Shown: positions 1 to 7,313 of the stretch, one piece after another | How the letters are laid out: every line of letters begins with the position of its first letter | Position numbering within the stretch: the stretch's first letter is position 1 | Assembly (NCBI GenBank): GCA_038207425.1 | Contig: JBBQZU010000060.1 | Coordinates: forward strand, 1-9,048 | Direction of reading: 5' to 3' | Origin: JBBQZU01 sp038207425 | GTDB taxonomy: Bacteria > Bacteroidota > Bacteroidia > Flavobacteriales_D > Cryomorphaceae | Length of the DNA: 9,048 bases | Position numbers and translations under genes: made by a program | The notes under the pieces: generated by a model | Seen by the model: only the letters and a program-made list of their open reading frames with translations | What the model was told of the DNA's origin: nothing | Database searches by the model: none

Positions 1-195
1 CTTCAACGGGTGCATATCAATATTGGTAATGCAAAGCGCAATTTCTTAGGTATCTATCACAAAATCAGCGGCAAGAACCTGCAGCACTATTTGAACGAAT
101 TCTGTTATAAAATCAATAGGAGATACTTCGGCAAGTACCTATTTGACAGAGTTTTGATAGCTTTGGGAACGCAATACTGGTACGTAAACGGATAA
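1..195 (+). CDS. IS1595-family (ISXO2-like) transposase, 3' fragment
   Basis: This is the last 64 codons of an insertion-sequence transposase. The reading frame is open from the first base, so the gene begins outside the window; the GTG at 10 is an internal valine codon, not a start. The residues match what I know of the C-terminal end of ISXO2-like DDE transposases: a VHINIGNAKRNFLGIYHKI block, then KNLQHYLNEFCYKINRRYFG, then a short hydrophobic tail ending YWYVNG. The catalytic part of the domain lies mostly upstream and cannot be judged here, so the element may be intact or broken. The protein would cut and join the element's DNA ends. Its stop lies 39 bases from the 3' end of the next, convergent gene. 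Family assignment is by recognition of this motif, without a database search. Confidence 0.85.
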   Translation, partial: LQRVHINIGNAKRNFLGIYHKISGKNLQHYLNEFCYKINRRYFGKYLFDRVLIALGTQYWYVNG

Positions 196-234
196 TCATA
201 TTATTTTTTGCGGATCAATCTCTATTTTAAATTT

Positions 235-816
235 CTATGCGGGCTGTTTTTGTTCGTCGGTTAATGGATGATTCGCATTCTCATTCACACTATAATTCAG
301 CTCTCCGGTCATTTTTGCAGAAAGCTGGTTAAGCACATCTTCGAGGCATTGCCTGATGCGAATATCATGCGTACTGTTGGCATTGGCATGCACAGATGAT
401 GCATTGGCTGAAGCTTTAAGAGAACTTAGTTCGTCAACATCTCCATAATGAACCAGAAATAAAACTTCTAACAACGCATTACCTCGATACCCCTTTGCTT
501 CTTCTATTTCAGAAATCTGCAAGTTGACGATAAACATTTCTACCGCTATGCAACTGTCGCATTTTGGCAATTGGTCAAGGATGTATTCGCCTATTGAAGT
601 CTCCACATCCATCACCGCAGGAAGTCTTGAAGCGTTTGTTCCCTGAAGTACAAAACCAACATCGGTTTTATTGATTCTGTCATCGTGCACTTTTGATATG
701 TAAAAAATATTCTTCGACATATCAATCGGCTCTGACTGAAGCCGTACATTAAATTGCTGGGCGGAAGCCCCTCCGGCAGTGGTCAGCAATAGCAAGTACA
801 AAAGTGTAAGTCTCAT
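235..816 (-). CDS. Small exported protein of unknown function
   Basis: A 193-residue protein I do not recognise with certainty. The start at 816 gives a standard signal peptide: R2, a leucine-rich core at about 5-11 and a likely cleavage after A19 in the ASA-QQ context. The in-frame ATG at 864 would put 16 awkward residues in front and lies in the -33 region of the promoter proposed here, so I reject it. There is no lipobox cysteine, so the mature protein is probably soluble in the periplasm. The stretch at about 37-68 (FYISKVHDDRINKTDVGF, then a short loop with LPA) recalls the opening strand and DxR/N-G pattern of YajG- or DUF4410-like envelope proteins; this is a weak resemblance only. A CDSC pair at 86-89 could form a disulfide. 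The tail from about residue 135 is rich in Ala, Asn and Ser. The gene is transcribed away from the efflux operon, and its control region adjoins the operator palindrome, so co-regulation with the pump is possible but unproven. Confidence 0.75.
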   Translation of the reverse strand: MRLTLLYLLLLTTAGGASAQQFNVRLQSEPIDMSKNIFYISKVHDDRINKTDVGFVLQGTNASRLPAVMDVETSIGEYILDQLPKCDSCIAVEMFIVNLQISEIEEAKGYRGNALLEVLFLVHYGDVDELSSLKASANASSVHANANSTHDIRIRQCLEDVLNQLSAKMTGELNYSVNENANHPLTDEQKQPA

Positions 817-832
817 CCATTTTAACTTTGGC

Positions 833-866
833 CAAATATATTGAATTGCAAAAAGGGTATTCAAAA
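833..866 (-). promoter_or_regulatory. Likely Bacteroidota-type promoter for the exported protein
   Basis: Read on the minus strand, a perfect TATATTTG (840 down to 833) fits the TAnnTTTG -7 element used by the primary sigma factor of Bacteroidota. A TTTTG (866 down to 862) lies 21 bases upstream, within the spacing known for this promoter class. Transcription would begin near 826-829, leaving a leader of about 10-13 bases before the ATG at 816. This placement supports 816 rather than 864 as the start of the gene. The motifs are seen; promoter function is inferred. Confidence 0.5.
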
Positions 867-875
867 ATTTATTTT

Positions 876-890
876 TCTAACTAAGTTAGA
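876..890. promoter_or_regulatory. Perfect 15-base palindrome, candidate TetR operator
   Basis: TCTAACTAAGTTAGA is a perfect inverted repeat: 7-base arms TCTAACT and AGTTAGA around a single central A. It sits between the divergent genes, 20 bases before the likely regulator start at 910 and about 10 bases upstream of the -33 element of the leftward promoter. Size, symmetry and position are what is expected for a TetR-family dimer binding site. Bound repressor would cover the core promoter of the efflux operon and so repress both the regulator and the pump. Binding by the neighbouring regulator is inferred from position, not shown. Confidence 0.65.
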
Positions 891-896
891 TTTTTG

Positions 897-904
897 CACA
901 TTTG
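897..904 (+). promoter_or_regulatory. Possible -7 element of the efflux operon promoter
   Basis: CACATTTG matches TAnnTTTG at all but the first base, and it is followed by CA, as such elements often are. It would place the transcript start close to 910, where the regulator's TTG start lies, so the mRNA could be leaderless or nearly so. No good TTG stands at the -33 position; only a T-run at 872-876 is there. An overlapping alternative is TAGATTTT at 887-894. The palindrome at 876-890 lies inside either version of the promoter, which suits repression by steric block. Confidence 0.35.
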
Positions 905-909
905 CACCC

Positions 910-1524
910 TTGAAATCCGAATTAGCAAAAAAGAAGCGAAGCATTTCCCGAAAGGAAATTGTAAATGAAGCCCTGCTTCTGGCAGCAGCTCATGGCTGGC
1001 ATAAGCTCACCGTGCGTGAGCTGGCCACAAGGCTCAGCTATGCGCCACCTGTGCTCTACGAACATTTTCAAAACAAAGACCACCTGCTGCATACCATCAT
1101 GGTGGAAGGTTTTGAAATGATGTCATTGCAAATGCAAAATGCCATGGCGCATGCATCAGACCCCCGCGAAAAGCTGGAGCTGCTTGGTTTGGAGCGCTTT
1201 AAGTTTGCAACTGAAAATCCGGCATTGCATACGCTTATGTTTGCGACCAATTGCTCATGCGGGCAGCAGGAACTTATTATTAACGGAATGTGCTCTGCAA
1301 AGAATACCCTTGGCACGCTTCTACAAAGTATATCAGGACGTACCGATGACTGCGCCGATTTGGTTACCAATTTCATGGCCCTGGTGCGCGGATATACCTA
1401 CATGTCGATTGAGTTGCCAACACACCTGAGTCATGCGCGCTTTTTTGATAAAGTGGCCCCAGCGCAAGCACTGAGCGAAGCCATACTCCGATTTATTAAA
1501 TCAATAGAAAACACCAACACATGA
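910..1524 (+). CDS. TetR-family transcriptional regulator of the efflux operon
   Basis: A 204-residue repressor-type protein, close to the usual TetR length of about 190-220. The N-terminal DNA-binding domain covers about 13-60. Its helix-turn-helix is the LTVRELATRL to YAPPVLYEHFQNKDHLL region (33-60), with the conserved Y-x-H-F and a K-D pair. The C-terminal ligand domain contains FATENPALHTLMF (99-111), a pattern like that of TetR_C_33/WHG-type domains, and a Cys-Ser-Cys at 115-117. No in-frame ATG occurs before M64, which lies beyond the helix-turn-helix, so the start must be non-ATG. I choose TTG at 910, which gives a basic N-terminus (MKSELAKKKRS) typical of the family. The open frame extends up to a TTG at 841, but that would translate through the operator palindrome. 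The stop overlaps the adaptor start by ATGA, making this the first gene of the operon. It probably senses a pump substrate and derepresses the operon. Confidence 0.88.
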   Translation: MKSELAKKKRSISRKEIVNEALLLAAAHGWHKLTVRELATRLSYAPPVLYEHFQNKDHLLHTIMVEGFEMMSLQMQNAMAHASDPREKLELLGLERFKFATENPALHTLMFATNCSCGQQELIINGMCSAKNTLGTLLQSISGRTDDCADLVTNFMALVRGYTYMSIELPTHLSHARFFDKVAPAQALSEAILRFIKSIENTNT

Positions 1525-2639
1525 ACAAGAGAAAGTTCATTATAACCGGAGCAGGCGTGCTCATACTTATTTTAAGTTTTGTAATATCGGGAAGGATGAA
1601 ACGCGCTGACCCGCCGCGGCAGGCCAATGCAGAAAGTGCAACTGCCGTAAATGCTGTTGCGGTGCAACCGGGCACTGTACTGCGCAAAGTACCTGTAACG
1701 GGCCGCCTGGTGCCTTGGCAAACCGTAAATCTTTTTGCCGAAGTAGGAGGTGTTGCCACCTATGGTGACAAGCCATTTAAGCCAGGTACCAGATTTTCCA
1801 AAGGCGAAGTAATGGTGCGCATAAACAGCGAAGAAGCCCGAACTTCCTTGTACGCAGCACGGAGCGCCTTTCAGAGCGCCCTCGCAGGCATTGTACCCGA
1901 TCTTAAACTCGATTTTGCCGATCAGGCTTCTGAATGGGAAAGCTATCTCTACCAGCTTCGCATAGAGCAGAATCTGCCGCCGCTTCCTGCCACCGATGAT
2001 AAAAAACTTAGTCTTTTTATAAGCGGCCGTGGTATTTATACCAATTACTACAGCATTCGAGAAGCCGAAACACGCTACGCCAAATTTACCATCACCGCTC
2101 CATTTGACGGACTCCTTAGCACAGCCCAGATTGATGCCGCTTCGCTGGTAAGAACAGGGCAAGCCCTTGGCGAATTTATTTCAACAGATAAGTTTGAGCT
2201 TGAAGCCGGTGTAGGATATACCGATGCACTCGCGATTAAGCAGGGAACCGTATTCGAAATGAGTGATGTGAATACAGGAGCCAAATTTTCGGCAAGAATA
2301 CTTCGCATCAATGAAGCCGTTGATCCTGCAACTCAGCAGGTACGCATCTACGCAGAAGTAGTGCACCCCGAAGCACGCAGCGGTATGTATCTTGAAGGTA
2401 CTATCGGTGTGCAACACTATGACAATGCTGTTGAAATTCCCGTAAGGGCGCTCGTAGAAAACGCAAAAGTATATGTAGTACGCGATACTCTTGCCACTCT
2501 TATTCCGGTGTCGGTGCAGTTCAAGAATTCCAGAATTGCGATCATCAACGGTATCGAAAGGCCTGAGTTGCTCATCACCGACCGGCATAGCGAAGCATTT
2601 CAGGGTTCGAAAGTGGATATAGTAAATACCGCCAAATGA
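1521..2639 (+). CDS. RND efflux periplasmic adaptor subunit (membrane fusion protein)
   Basis: A 372-residue adaptor that would link the inner-membrane permease to the outer-membrane channel. An uncleaved-type anchor segment lies at about 6-24 after a basic MNKRK start; there is no lipobox, so it is probably held by this helix. The first half-lipoyl region is GRLVPWQTVNLFAEVGG (61-77) with GTRFSKGEVMVRI after it. The second half is the KFTITAPFDGLLS stretch followed by GQALGEF. Between them, at about 105-190, is the hairpin region. It is not a plain coiled coil: it contains aromatic and proline-rich segments (WESYLYQL, LPPLPAT). The beta-barrel and membrane-proximal domains follow, with the typical DPATQQVRIYAEV motif and a C-terminal IPVRALVENAKVYVV strand. 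Both ends overlap neighbours by ATGA, which implies translational coupling. The ATG at 1521 is well supported by the N-terminal anchor. Confidence 0.92.
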   Translation: MNKRKFIITGAGVLILILSFVISGRMKRADPPRQANAESATAVNAVAVQPGTVLRKVPVTGRLVPWQTVNLFAEVGGVATYGDKPFKPGTRFSKGEVMVRINSEEARTSLYAARSAFQSALAGIVPDLKLDFADQASEWESYLYQLRIEQNLPPLPATDDKKLSLFISGRGIYTNYYSIREAETRYAKFTITAPFDGLLSTAQIDAASLVRTGQALGEFISTDKFELEAGVGYTDALAIKQGTVFEMSDVNTGAKFSARILRINEAVDPATQQVRIYAEVVHPEARSGMYLEGTIGVQHYDNAVEIPVRALVENAKVYVVRDTLATLIPVSVQFKNSRIAIINGIERPELLITDRHSEAFQGSKVDIVNTAK

Positions 2640-5600
2640 AAAAACTGGTCGCTTTTTTTATAGAGAATCAACTGCTGGTATACCTCTTGCTATTCGCCGT
2701 AGTCATTATTGGGGTGATGCTGGGCAGCCGCATGAACACATCGTTCTTTCCCGCTGAAAAAGAAAAATTTATCATCATTGAAGCATTATACCCCGGTGCT
2801 TCTCCGCAGGAAATTGAAGAGGGAATTACACTGAAGGTAGAAGACAACCTAAAAGGTGTATCGGGCATAGACAGGGTAACATCTACCAGCTCCGAAAACT
2901 CAGCCCGTATAACCGTAGAAATAAAAACAAGGGCCCGCGCTGATGTAGTGCTGCAGGATGTAAAAAATGCAGTTGATCAGATATCCAATTTCCCGGAAGG
3001 GATGGAGCGGATCGTAGTTTTCGTGCAGGAAATTGTAAATTTTACGGCCAAAATTGCCGTGGTGGGCGATATAAGTACCGCAGCACTTGAACAATCGGCA
3101 TCTGCCATCGAAGATGAGCTGCGCACCCTTCCCGAAATTTCAAAAATCGCGGTACGCGGATATCCGGATCCTGAAATAGAAGTAGCAGTTAAGGAGAATC
3201 AGCTTCGCGCCTTCGGGCTCACCTTTGCACAGGTTGCGGCTGCTATCAGCGAGCAAAATATTCAAATAACCGGTGGAAGGATAAAGGGCAAAGAAGAAGT
3301 AATAATTCGCTCTGACCACAAAGTATATACTGCCGATGCCCTGCTCGATGTGGTGGTGAAAACCATGCCCGATGGCAGGAAGGTACGGCTTGCAGATGTG
3401 GCTACCCTCCATGAAGACTGGGCCGAAACCACCAACAAGGCTTTCTACAATGGCAAACCTGCGGTAATCATAACCGTGAGCACGCTTAATGAAGAAGACA
3501 TACTCACAGCCGCCAAGGAGATAGACCAATATGTAAAACAATACAACAGGCCTGGAAGTCCCGTGCAGGTTGTACTGGTAAAGGATGGTACCGTGGTGCT
3601 CAAAGACCGTATTGCTCTGCTTCAAAAAAACGGTATTGTCGGCGCTATTCTGGTGTTTGTATTACTGGCAATGTTTCTGCGTATCAGGCTGGCTTTCTGG
3701 GTGGCAATGGGTATTCCGATTTCCTTCCTGGGAATGTTTATCGTGGCCTATTTCACAGGTATTACCATCAATGTATTGTCCCTTTTCGGTATGATACTCG
3801 TAGTGGGTATACTAGTTGACGATGGTATTGTGGTGGGTGAGAATATATTTCAGCGATATGAGCGGGGCGAGAGCAGACTCAAGGCAGTAATCAATGGAAC
3901 TGTTGAGGTACTTCCATCAGTATTCTCGGCGGTATTCACCACCTGTGTGGCATTCTCATTCTTCTTCTTTATTGATGGCCGTCTGGGTGAGTTTTTTGGC
4001 GATGTGGCTGTAGTGGTTATTGCGGCGCTTGCTTTTTCGTTGATTGAGGTAATACTTTTCCTTCCGGCTCACCTTGCCCATATCAAAGACTTCAGTACTG
4101 ATGCCAAGCCAAACCGCATCAAAGAAGCTATTGAGCAGGCGCTCATTAAATTTCGCGACAAAGCGTTTGTGCCTCTGCTCGATTTTAGCCTCCGCTACAA
4201 GGTATTTGCATTTCTCGCAATTTCAGGGATGCTTGTTATCACCTTCGGAGCAATAGGCGGAGGCGTAATACGCACCACCTTTTTTCCGAATATTGAGCAA
4301 AACGAAATCACCATTAGCCTTGAGCTACCTTCCGGTACTTCTGAAGAAATGACCATGCAAACCATGGATTATATACTCAAGCGCACTGTGGTGCTCAACG
4401 AGCAATATGCTGCCCGCGAAGATGTGAACCAACATATTTGGACCGATGTGGAATTGGTATATGGCCCGCAAAGCAATCAAGCCAGCGCCACGCTTTATCT
4501 TGTTTCATCTGAAGTGCGCAATATCCGCAGCTTCGAAATTGCAGGCGATCTCAGACAGGCGGTAGGGCCAATTCCCGGAGCCCAAAAGCTAAGTTTTGCT
4601 TCACAAACTCCTTTCGGGAAACCGGTTACTATTTCATTTTCGGCTCAGGACTTTGTAAAGCTACGCGCTGCGGTGGGTGAGTTCAGGGAGCGCCTTGAAG
4701 AAACCGGAAAAGCCAAAGACCTTGTCACCAACGACCGAGCCGACCAGCCCGAGTTGAACATTAAAATTAACGATGCCGGCAGGGCTATGGGTTTTACCGA
4801 AAGGAGCCTTATAGCACAGGTGCGAAGCGGCTTTTTTGGCTTTGAAGCCCAAAGCCTTCAGCGTGGCGATAAAGAAGTAAAAGTATGGGTGCGCTATGAT
4901 ATAGAGAACCGCCGCAATACCGAGCAGCTAAAGCAAATGCGTGTGCTTGCGCCAAATGGCCAGCAAGTTACACTTTCTGATATTGCTACCATAGAACCGC
5001 AAAACGGGTTACTCACTATTAACCACCGCGACGGAAAACGAGAAATTACCATAGAAGGCGAAGTAGCTTCCATGCAGGTGAGCACTACCGATCTGCTTAT
5101 CCAAATTCAGAACGAAATATTGCCACCCATCCTTGGCCGCTACCCCGGTGTGAATGTTTCCTACGAAGGGCAGCAACGCGAAACTGCGAAATTGCAACTA
5201 TCCGTGGGCAGGGTTGGGCCAATAATTCTATTGATAATTGTACTTACTATGGTTATTAGCTTCAGAAGTTATACCCAGGCTTTCGCCTTATTTCTTATCA
5301 TACCCTTTGGCCTTATCGGGGCAGGGTGGGGGCACTTTATACACGATCAGCCTATGAGTGTGCTGAGCTTCTTGGGTATTATTGCTTTGATTGGGGTATT
5401 GATCAACGATGGGCTGGTATTCATAAACGCATTAAACCAATACCTGCAGGAAGGTATGGAGTATAACAAAGCCCTGCGCGAAACTGCAATTACGCGCTTC
5501 AGGCCTATACTTTTAACGACAGTTACAACCTCGGCAGGTCTCGGACCGCTTATCTTCGAGAAAAGTTTCCAAGCCCAGTTCCTTATACCTATGGCCATTT

Positions 5601-5779
5601 CCATAGCTTATGGGCTTTTGATCGGCTCTTTCCTGCTGGTTATTTTGCTACCCATCACGCTGAGTCTTTTCAACAGGTTCAAAGTGCTTACTTCCTGGCT
5701 TTGGACCGGTCAGAAACCCCTACCCGAAGCAGTAGAACAAGCTGTAAAGCGCAAACACATTGAAAAAGTAGAATTTTGA
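2636..5779 (+). CDS. RND efflux permease subunit (AcrB-type, HAE-like)
   Basis: A 1047-residue proton-driven transporter, the normal size for the AcrB/MexB superfamily, and apparently intact. The order is: membrane helix 1 (about 11-30), a large periplasmic loop to about 330, helices 2-6, a cytoplasmic linker (about 465-520), helix 7 (about 521-542), a second large loop to about 857, then helices 8-12. Helix 4 contains GILVDDGIVVGENI with D395 and D396, matching the paired aspartates of AcrB that carry the proton. Helix 10 has GVLINDGLVFIN with N924 and D925, where AcrB has its essential lysine (K940) followed by Asn; this D/N form is known in some RND branches. Nothing like the metal-pump (CusA) signature is seen, so small organic compounds are the more likely substrates. 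The protein forms trimers in the inner membrane and passes substrate to the adaptor and TolC-like factor encoded beside it. The start overlaps the adaptor stop (ATGA). Confidence 0.95.
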   Translation: MKKLVAFFIENQLLVYLLLFAVVIIGVMLGSRMNTSFFPAEKEKFIIIEALYPGASPQEIEEGITLKVEDNLKGVSGIDRVTSTSSENSARITVEIKTRARADVVLQDVKNAVDQISNFPEGMERIVVFVQEIVNFTAKIAVVGDISTAALEQSASAIEDELRTLPEISKIAVRGYPDPEIEVAVKENQLRAFGLTFAQVAAAISEQNIQITGGRIKGKEEVIIRSDHKVYTADALLDVVVKTMPDGRKVRLADVATLHEDWAETTNKAFYNGKPAVIITVSTLNEEDILTAAKEIDQYVKQYNRPGSPVQVVLVKDGTVVLKDRIALLQKNGIVGAILVFVLLAMFLRIRLAFWVAMGIPISFLGMFIVAYFTGITINVLSLFGMILVVGILVDDGIVVGENIFQRYERGESRLKAVINGTVEVLPSVFSAVFTTCVAFSFFFFIDGRLGEFFGDVAVVVIAALAFSLIEVILFLPAHLAHIKDFSTDAKPNRIKEAIEQALIKFRDKAFVPLLDFSLRYKVFAFLAISGMLVITFGAIGGGVIRTTFFPNIEQNEITISLELPSGTSEEMTMQTMDYILKRTVVLNEQYAAREDVNQHIWTDVELVYGPQSNQASATLYLVSSEVRNIRSFEIAGDLRQAVGPIPGAQKLSFASQTPFGKPVTISFSAQDFVKLRAAVGEFRERLEETGKAKDLVTNDRADQPELNIKINDAGRAMGFTERSLIAQVRSGFFGFEAQSLQRGDKEVKVWVRYDIENRRNTEQLKQMRVLAPNGQQVTLSDIATIEPQNGLLTINHRDGKREITIEGEVASMQVSTTDLLIQIQNEILPPILGRYPGVNVSYEGQQRETAKLQLSVGRVGPIILLIIVLTMVISFRSYTQAFALFLIIPFGLIGAGWGHFIHDQPMSVLSFLGIIALIGVLINDGLVFINALNQYLQEGMEYNKALRETAITRFRPILLTTVTTSAGLGPLIFEKSFQAQFLIPMAISIAYGLLIGSFLLVILLPITLSLFNRFKVLTSWLWTGQKPLPEAVEQAVKRKHIEKVEF

Positions 5780-7098
5780 AAACACTTCAATCTTACATTT
5801 TTATACCCTGTATGCTGCTGACCGGCCTTACGGCAAATGGACAGGAAATAGACCTGTACGGCGTAATAAACCTCGCGCTTGAGCGCAATTACGATGTGAA
5901 GGCTGCTGCATACAGCAGAGAAATTGGCGAAAACCTTGCCCAGCCCGGGGCGGTAGGATTTGCGCCTTCCGTATATCTTGACGGGTCGTTGAATTATCAA
6001 TCGCTCAATACCAATATCACCTTTCCAAATCCCATTCAGCCCGAAATACAGGCCGACGGAGCAAGCACCATTAATTATACTGGTGGGGTATATGTAGGCT
6101 ATACGCTGTTCAATGGTGGGCGGCGCTTACACAGTCTTAACCGGCTGCAGGGCGAGAGTGAAGATGCCCGCCTTCGCGAAAAGCTGGCAATGGAAGCCAT
6201 GAGCCTAGCTGTCGGTTTCCGCTTCCTTGAAGCCGTGCTTACCACCGAGAGGGTAGAGCTCGGTGAAGAGCTGGTGAAATTATCACTCGAAAGGTTGAAA
6301 CGCGCTCAAGAGAGTTACAATTTTGGAACAATCAACAGACTTGTGTTGCTCAATGCCGAAGTAGATTTGAGGAGCGATAGCCTCAGGCTTACAGAAGCCG
6401 TTACGGAGCGCTCCATTGCCATGCGTAATCTCAATGTAGCCATCGGCATTCCTTCAGATACAGTTCTGGTAATCAACCCGAAATTTGCATTTACCGAACA
6501 GGAAGCACCCTTAGAGCTCAATGAACTGCTTCAATCGGCATTGAATGCAAATACCACCTATCTACGCACCCGCAATGCGCTCTACACTGCCGATGAAGCA
6601 TTGAAAACCACCAAGTCAGACTTCTTTCCAACCCTGAATGCGCAGGCGGGATATCAATACGCTTTTTCAGACTATGAAGCCAACTTCATCAAAACAAATG
6701 AAAACAGGGGTTGGAACGCAGGGCTTAATCTCCGATATTACCTCTTTGACGGAGGGCGCGTACGGCGAAACGTAGAAGTGGCGCGGCTCAATACCCTTAT
6801 AGCCGCTACCGACGAAGCTCAAACCCGCATAGAACTTACGGCTACGGTGCGCAATGCATATGACGAGTGGCTTACCGCCTTAAACCTTCTCGGTATCAGC
6901 CAGCGAAATGAATTGCTTGCACAACTCTCATACGACAGAAGTGTGGAGGCACAAGCCACAGGACAAATTACCGGACTTGAACTGCGTGCTGCACAGGTAA
7001 ACCTTATACAGGCCAAGAATGAAATAAATACCCGACGTGTACGCGCAAAGCTCGCCGAGTTGAGTCTTTTGTTTGAAGCGGGGTTGATATTGAGGTAA
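5776..7098 (+). CDS. TolC-like outer-membrane efflux factor
   Basis: A 440-residue outer-membrane channel of the tripartite pump, of usual family length. TTG at 5776 overlaps the permease stop as TTGA. I accept it because it supplies the lysine and hydrophobic core of a signal peptide (MKTLQSYIFIPCMLLTGL, cleavage likely after about residue 22). The first ATG, at 5812, would leave a truncated signal lacking a basic end. The mature protein shows the two-fold internal repeat of the OEP family: YTLFNGG (109-115) against YYLFDGG (321-327), and FGTINRLVLLNAEVDL (183-198) against TGQITGLELRAAQVNL (395-410). Both pairs are exactly 212 residues apart. The long Ala/Leu/Glu-rich helices between these motifs form the periplasmic tunnel. 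It trimerises and docks with the adaptor. It is the last gene of the operon; I see no convincing terminator just after it. Confidence 0.94.
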   Translation: MKTLQSYIFIPCMLLTGLTANGQEIDLYGVINLALERNYDVKAAAYSREIGENLAQPGAVGFAPSVYLDGSLNYQSLNTNITFPNPIQPEIQADGASTINYTGGVYVGYTLFNGGRRLHSLNRLQGESEDARLREKLAMEAMSLAVGFRFLEAVLTTERVELGEELVKLSLERLKRAQESYNFGTINRLVLLNAEVDLRSDSLRLTEAVTERSIAMRNLNVAIGIPSDTVLVINPKFAFTEQEAPLELNELLQSALNANTTYLRTRNALYTADEALKTTKSDFFPTLNAQAGYQYAFSDYEANFIKTNENRGWNAGLNLRYYLFDGGRVRRNVEVARLNTLIAATDEAQTRIELTATVRNAYDEWLTALNLLGISQRNELLAQLSYDRSVEAQATGQITGLELRAAQVNLIQAKNEINTRRVRAKLAELSLLFEAGLILR

Positions 7099-7313
7099 AG
7101 ATGTAGCTCGAAAGCTTGCAACGCTTCAAGATGAAATCAAACGAATATTCTTTAACAAAAAAACCTTAGTGTGTCTTAGTAGGGGAAAATTGAGTGTGCT
7201 AACATCAAAGCTCTTCAGGCACGGAAAGCATGGCGCAAAGGGCTCAACGAAAGTACAAGGGGTAAGAGAAACCCGTCATTCCTTTCGGAGAACATAAACC
7301 CAACCCACATTAC
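7099..7313. other. Gene-free gap with degenerate short repeats
   Basis: No coding frame, tRNA or clear plus-strand terminator is visible between the efflux operon and the terminator of the rightward-lying genes. At 7164-7184 there are two near copies of CTTAGTG in direct repeat, ten bases apart. At 7230-7264 lie CGCAAAG, CGAAAG and ACAAGG steps, which on the other strand read as CCTTGT, CTTTCG and CTTTGCG. The two blocks therefore look like decayed, inverted copies of the CTTNGTG/CTTTGCG type of intergenic repeat seen in many bacterial genomes. The rest is unremarkable. Confidence 0.4.

Noticed and set aside
192..209. AT-only hairpin followed by a T-run after the transposase gene
   Set aside because: The stem is five A/T pairs with a three-base loop, too weak to count as a terminator.
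817..864. Upstream ATG at 864 as start of the minus-strand exported protein
   Set aside because: It adds 16 residues before a complete signal peptide and lies within the proposed promoter of that gene.
841..909. Upstream TTG at 841 as start of the TetR regulator
   Set aside because: The extra residues do not resemble a TetR N-terminus and would be encoded across the operator palindrome and the promoter.
1572..2162. 196-codon open frame on the minus strand opposite the adaptor gene
   Set aside because: It is antisense to a clear adaptor gene, has no recognisable domain or signal and has a biased composition expected of a shadow frame.
3140..3625. 161-codon open frame on the minus strand opposite the permease gene
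   Set aside because: It lies fully within the well-supported permease gene and shows no family features.
7099..7135. Possible stem (AAGC/GCTT) just after the outer-membrane factor gene as operon terminator
   Set aside because: Only four base pairs and no following T-run; not supportable as a terminator.
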